Shown: positions 4,791 to 7,582 of the stretch, piece by piece | Layout: each line of letters starts with the position of its first letter | Position numbering within the stretch: the stretch's first letter is position 1 | DNA from: Deferribacteres bacterium | Lineage (GTDB): Bacteria; Nitrospirota; Thermodesulfovibrionia; UBA6902 | Reading direction: 5' to 3' | DNA length: 7,582 bases | NCBI GenBank assembly: GCA_013152795.1 | Contig: JAADFS010000082.1 | Location: 1-7,582, forward strand | Notes under the pieces: generated by a model | Seen by the model: only the letters and a program-made list of their open reading frames with translations | Told to the model about the DNA's origin: nothing | Databases searched by the model: none | Translations under genes and position numbers: made by a program

Positions 4791-5433
4791 GATATTACTC
4801 TATATACTGCTCGTCACAGCCGTATTTGCCTCAGGTTCTTTAACATTAAATCTTCTCCTGCTTTTCCTTGTAACGGCCGCTGCGGTCAGGGTCCCGCCGG
4901 GTACGCTCAAGCGCGGACTGATCCCCATCCTGCTTTTCCTTGTATTTACCTTTATAAGTAATGTATTGTTTCACGAGGGTGAAATCATATACACTGTCGC
5001 GGGTCTCGCCGTAAGCAGGGAAGGCATAGTCCGCGGCGCCGACCTGACATTAAGGCTCTTTATAATGATTCTCGGTGCAAAGGTGCTGACCGCCACAACA
5101 AGCGCAGAGGACCTTGTAGGAGGCATAAGTGGGATACTCGGCCCGGTCGGAAGGCTTGGCTACGTAAGGGAGCTTATTTACACCATGTCACTCACCCTGC
5201 GCCTGCTGCCGGTTGTATATGATGAGGCCCTTGATGCTTACAGGGAGATTAAGAACTCACAGGGCACGGGGCTGAGGGGCAGGATCAGGCTTTCCGCCGA
5301 GTTGCTTACCCGGCTTTTTGAAAGGAGCCTGAAAAAGGCAAGGGAAATGACGGTGGCGGATGAGACATCCGTTCCTGCAAGTGAAGATAAATCTTCAGGT
5401 CCCCCGGCGGGGGATAGGGGTAGGGGGGGGTAA
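4765..5433 (+). CDS. EcfT/CbiQ-like energy-coupling-factor transmembrane protein, stand-alone and with weak coupling motifs
   Basis: The product is a 222-aa membrane protein starting at GTG 4765, inside the end of the amidase gene (26-bp overlap). The family pattern is clear: S-P-R-V-K-I-L-L at the start, hydrophobic segments through about residue 110, T-T-S-A-E-D-L (111-117), then S-L-T-L-R-L-L-P (142-149) before a cytoplasmic helical part. In ECF transporters EcfT joins an S-component to two ATPases and contacts them through two A-R-G-type motifs. At those places this protein reads N-S-Q-G-T-G (164-169) and K-A-R-E-M-T-V-A-D (191-199), so the usual A-R-G signatures are not evident. No ATPase or S-component gene lies in the window. 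The last 20 residues or so are low-complexity, formed by a GC palindrome and a G run. Family assignment is fairly secure; transport function is not. Confidence 0.75.
   Translation: MITFSPRVKILLYILLVTAVFASGSLTLNLLLLFLVTAAAVRVPPGTLKRGLIPILLFLVFTFISNVLFHEGEIIYTVAGLAVSREGIVRGADLTLRLFIMILGAKVLTATTSAEDLVGGISGILGPVGRLGYVRELIYTMSLTLRLLPVVYDEALDAYREIKNSQGTGLRGRIRLSAELLTRLFERSLKKAREMTVADETSVPASEDKSSGPPAGDRGRGG
5400..5430 (+). repeat. GC palindrome and homopolymer G tract at the EcfT/deacylase junction
   Basis: TCCCCC (5400-5405) and GGGGGA (5409-5414) form a 6-bp stem around GGC, followed by ATAGGGGTA and an uninterrupted run of eight G (5423-5430). The stop of the EcfT-like gene follows directly, and the deacylase TTG is at 5436. 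The A plus G-run can pair with the 16S anti-Shine-Dalgarno through a G-U pair, so it probably doubles as the ribosome site for the next gene. Confidence 0.65.
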
Positions 5434-5435
5434 AA

Positions 5436-7019
5436 TTGGGAATTGATTACCTGCTCAGGGGTGGGTTTGTGATCGACGGCGTATCGGGAGGGTCAGTCCC
5501 CGTAAGGGCGGATGTGGCTGTTCAGGGGGACCGTATTACAGCCATAGGTGATCTTTCGGATATTGATGCTGAAAAAACCATCGATGTTGACGGCCTGTAT
5601 GTCTGCCCGGGTTTTATTGACGTGCATTCACATTCGGATTTCATGCTTCTTGCGGACGGCAGGGCCGAAGGAAAGATATGCCAGGGAATAACCACCGAGA
5701 TAAACGGCAACTGCGGTCTGTCCGCCGCCCCCTTATACGGCGCCGCGCTCGAACAAAGGGAAAAAGAACTGGATGAACTGGATATAAAAGACAGGTGGAG
5801 CACCTTTGCCGAATACTTCGCCCTGTTGGAGAAAAGAAGATTTGCCCTCAACTTTTCGACCCTCGCAGGCCACGGCAATCTCAGGGCATGCGCCGCCGGA
5901 TATTCAGACAGGCCGCTTTCAAAGGCACATACGGAAAATATGATCACGCTCTTAAGTGATGCCATGAGGGCAGGCGCAAAGGGCCTGTCCACCGGGCTCG
6001 TTTATCCACCCGGTCTCTATGCCGGTACAGGTGAGATCATCCGGCTCGCGAGTGAAACATCCAGATATGGTGGCGTTTATACAACACACATGAGAAGCGA
6101 AGGTGATCACCTGCTGGAATCCGTGGAGGAGGTCATGGAGATAGCCGCCAGGTCGAAAATACATGCCCATATATCGCACCTGAAGACAAGCGGGGAGGCG
6201 AACTGGGGCAAGATTGACAGGGTCTTCAGGATGATTGATGAAGCAAGGGCGGATGGCGTGACTGTAACATGTGACAGGTATCCATACATTGCATCATGCA
6301 CCGGACTTGATGCTGTCTTGCCTCCGTGGGCGTTTGAAGGAGGTAATAAAAGGGAGATTGAGAGGCTGAAAAGCGAGCGGGAGAGACTTCAGAAGGATAT
6401 TCTCAGCGAGCACCCCGAGGCATCTTCCGTGTCTTTCTGGAAAAGCATAGTGATATCATCGCTAAGCACAGGTGAAAATCAGTGGATGCAGGGCAGGAAT
6501 ATGGCGGAGACAGCCGCCGCACTGGGCAAGTCGCCATTTGAGTTTCTATTTGACATACTCGTTGAAGAGGAACTGAATGTAGGGGCCATATTTTTCTTTA
6601 TGAACGAAGAAAATCTGAAATCCATATTAAGACAGCCCTATACCATGACAGGGACGGACAGTGCCGCAAGGAGTTTCAGCGGTGTTACTGCAAGGGGAAG
6701 GCCGCATCCAAGGGGTTTCGGGAGCTTCCCCAGGATTCTCGGCAGGTATGCAAGAGAGCAGGGTCTCATGACCCCGGGGGAGGCGGTCTATAAAATGTGC
6801 GGCCTGCCGGCAAAGATCTTCCGTATCAGGGAACGCGGAATCCTGAGGGAGGGTTTCTTTGCCGACATCACAGTATTTGACCCCGCAAAGGTGAACGACA
6901 CCGCTGATTATGATAATCCGTTTCAGAAGCCCGAGGGCATTTATCATGTCTTTGTCAACGGTACGCCGGTTCTCCTTGAAGGCGAAACCACAGGCGCCAT
7001 GCCCGGAAGGATAGTGTAG
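5436..7019 (+). CDS. N-acyl-D-amino-acid deacylase (D-aminoacylase), amidohydrolase superfamily
   Basis: The 527-aa protein is predicted to hydrolyse N-acyl-D-amino acids to a free D-amino acid and a carboxylate in the cytoplasm. It shows the N-terminal beta-sandwich strand pair (Y-L-L-R-G-G-F-V-I-D-G), then G-F-I-D-V-H64-S-H66-S-D with the H-x-H metal site, C93 in N-G-N-C-G (the family's metal-binding cysteine), H218 in T-T-H-M-R, H248 in H-I-S-H-L-K, and D408 in G-T-D-S-A, the expected catalytic aspartate. The C-terminal G-F-F-A-D-I-T-V-F-D-P strand closes the sandwich domain. All expected metal and catalytic residues are present, so it should be active; the preferred acyl amino acid cannot be read from sequence. 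The start is TTG 5436, 2 nt after the EcfT-like stop, and translational coupling is likely. Dihydroorotase- or hydantoinase-like activities are less likely because of the N-C-G motif. Confidence 0.9.
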   Translation: MGIDYLLRGGFVIDGVSGGSVPVRADVAVQGDRITAIGDLSDIDAEKTIDVDGLYVCPGFIDVHSHSDFMLLADGRAEGKICQGITTEINGNCGLSAAPLYGAALEQREKELDELDIKDRWSTFAEYFALLEKRRFALNFSTLAGHGNLRACAAGYSDRPLSKAHTENMITLLSDAMRAGAKGLSTGLVYPPGLYAGTGEIIRLASETSRYGGVYTTHMRSEGDHLLESVEEVMEIAARSKIHAHISHLKTSGEANWGKIDRVFRMIDEARADGVTVTCDRYPYIASCTGLDAVLPPWAFEGGNKREIERLKSERERLQKDILSEHPEASSVSFWKSIVISSLSTGENQWMQGRNMAETAAALGKSPFEFLFDILVEEELNVGAIFFFMNEENLKSILRQPYTMTGTDSAARSFSGVTARGRPHPRGFGSFPRILGRYAREQGLMTPGEAVYKMCGLPAKIFRIRERGILREGFFADITVFDPAKVNDTADYDNPFQKPEGIYHVFVNGTPVLLEGETTGAMPGRIV

Positions 7020-7049
7020 GCAGGTTTCAAAAAAAGAACAACAAGCTTG

Positions 7050-7072
7050 AACCCTTAACCCTTAACCCTTAA
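7050..7072 (+). repeat. Short tandem heptamer repeat (AACCCTT, three units)
   Basis: Three perfect AACCCTT units followed by AA occupy the 63-bp gap before the transporter gene, ending 10 nt before its ATG. No Shine-Dalgarno is visible in the gap. Confidence 0.85.
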
Positions 7073-7082
7073 AATAAACTCT

Positions 7083-7582
7083 ATGAAAACCGAGTGGCTG
7101 TATAAAACATTCTCCCTGGCTATAATCCTGATCCTGTTTTATTTGTTTTACAGGGTGCTGAGTCCGTTTCTCATTACAATTGCATGGGCAATGGTGCTGA
7201 GCATCACGTTTTATCCCCTCTACAGGCTGTTTCTCAGATATATTAAACGCCCGTGGGCGGCTTCACTGCTTACGCTGGTGATTATCCTGGTGATAATAAT
7301 CGGCCCGTTTTCATTTATCGTCGGTTCACTCGCCAGTGATATCACGCATGTATACAGTACCATTGAAGACAGGGGATTTGAGACCATAGCGAGGATCCAG
7401 AACCACCCCGGCATAAACAGTCTGCTGGAGAAGATAAGCTCCTACAGGATCTTTCAGGGATTTGATTTCCAGCAGAGCGCCCTTAAGACCCTGAAGTCCA
7501 TCGGCGGGGCAATCGCGGAGAGGACGAAGGATGTTTTTAAAAACGCGGTTATCATGCTGGTGAATTTTATAATCATGTGCGT
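7083..7582 (+). CDS. AI-2E/PerM-family transporter, N-terminal part (3' end cut by window)
   Basis: The frame opens at ATG 7083 and stays open for 166 codons to the window end. The N-terminus has hydrophobic segments at about residues 10-48, with L-S-P-F-L-I-T-I-A-W-A in the middle, and 60-85 (S-L-L-T-L-V-I-I-L-V-I-I-I-G-P). An amphipathic soluble stretch follows at about 85-150, then a new hydrophobic segment begins. This spacing and the P-F-L...A...Y-P-L-Y pattern are typical of the AI-2E family of integral membrane proteins. Members include exporters of autoinducer-2 and sodium/proton antiporters, so substrate cannot be given. No ribosome-binding site is evident. About half of a usual 340-370-aa protein is visible. 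It could be co-transcribed with the deacylase gene 63 bp upstream. Confidence 0.82.
   Translation, partial: MKTEWLYKTFSLAIILILFYLFYRVLSPFLITIAWAMVLSITFYPLYRLFLRYIKRPWAASLLTLVIILVIIIGPFSFIVGSLASDITHVYSTIEDRGFETIARIQNHPGINSLLEKISSYRIFQGFDFQQSALKTLKSIGGAIAERTKDVFKNAVIMLVNFIIMC

Noticed and set aside
7220..7414. 64-aa minus-strand open frame near the window end
   Set aside because: The plus-strand frame from 7083 is open to the window edge and has AI-2E-family features; the antisense frame is its shadow.

Overview
This window reads as ordinary bacterial chromosome, with a run of plus-strand genes. Arg AGG and Ile ATA codons are frequent, base composition is mid-range by eye, and most proteins look like those of Nitrospirota or Desulfobacterota-type anaerobes. 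That lineage guess is inference; no marker gene here settles it. All genes I can support lie on the plus strand, and the minus-strand open frames look like shadows.

Layout. 1-759: the C-terminal part of a sensor histidine kinase with an added eight-cysteine 'two-CW' domain. 822-897: a CAU-anticodon tRNA, probably tRNA-Ile2 by its acceptor-stem pairs, with a plausible promoter just upstream. 1093-1851: a coiled-coil plus C4 zinc-ribbon protein starting at TTG. 1945-2418: ribonuclease HI. 2419-2927: a 509-bp stretch with no convincing gene. It holds a near-consensus sigma-70 promoter, about 320 nt of hairpin-rich sequence and a rho-independent terminator, which together look like an unassigned structured small RNA. 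2928-3515: a YqaA/DedA-type membrane protein. 3570-4790: a periplasmic AMIN plus Amidase_3 murein amidase whose promoter abuts its start codon. 4765-5433: a stand-alone EcfT-like membrane protein overlapping the amidase end. 5436-7019: an N-acyl-D-amino-acid deacylase starting 2 nt after the EcfT stop. 7083 to the window end: the start of an AI-2E/PerM-family transporter.

A short palindromic element of about 67-70 bp recurs upstream of three consecutive genes (950-1019, about 1851-1945, 2825-2891), always in the same orientation. Its ends form an imperfect inverted repeat and its centre a hairpin that is kept while its bases change. It looks like a small non-autonomous mobile repeat, or a mobile leader element.

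The amidase, EcfT-like and deacylase genes are packed tightly enough (26-bp overlap, then a 2-bp gap) to be one transcription unit. Amidase cleavage of murein and deacylation of N-acyl-D-amino acids suggest a cell-wall turnover or D-amino-acid salvage theme, but the substrate of the membrane protein is unknown. The two points most worth checking are the candidate small RNA at 2477-2797 and the repeat family.
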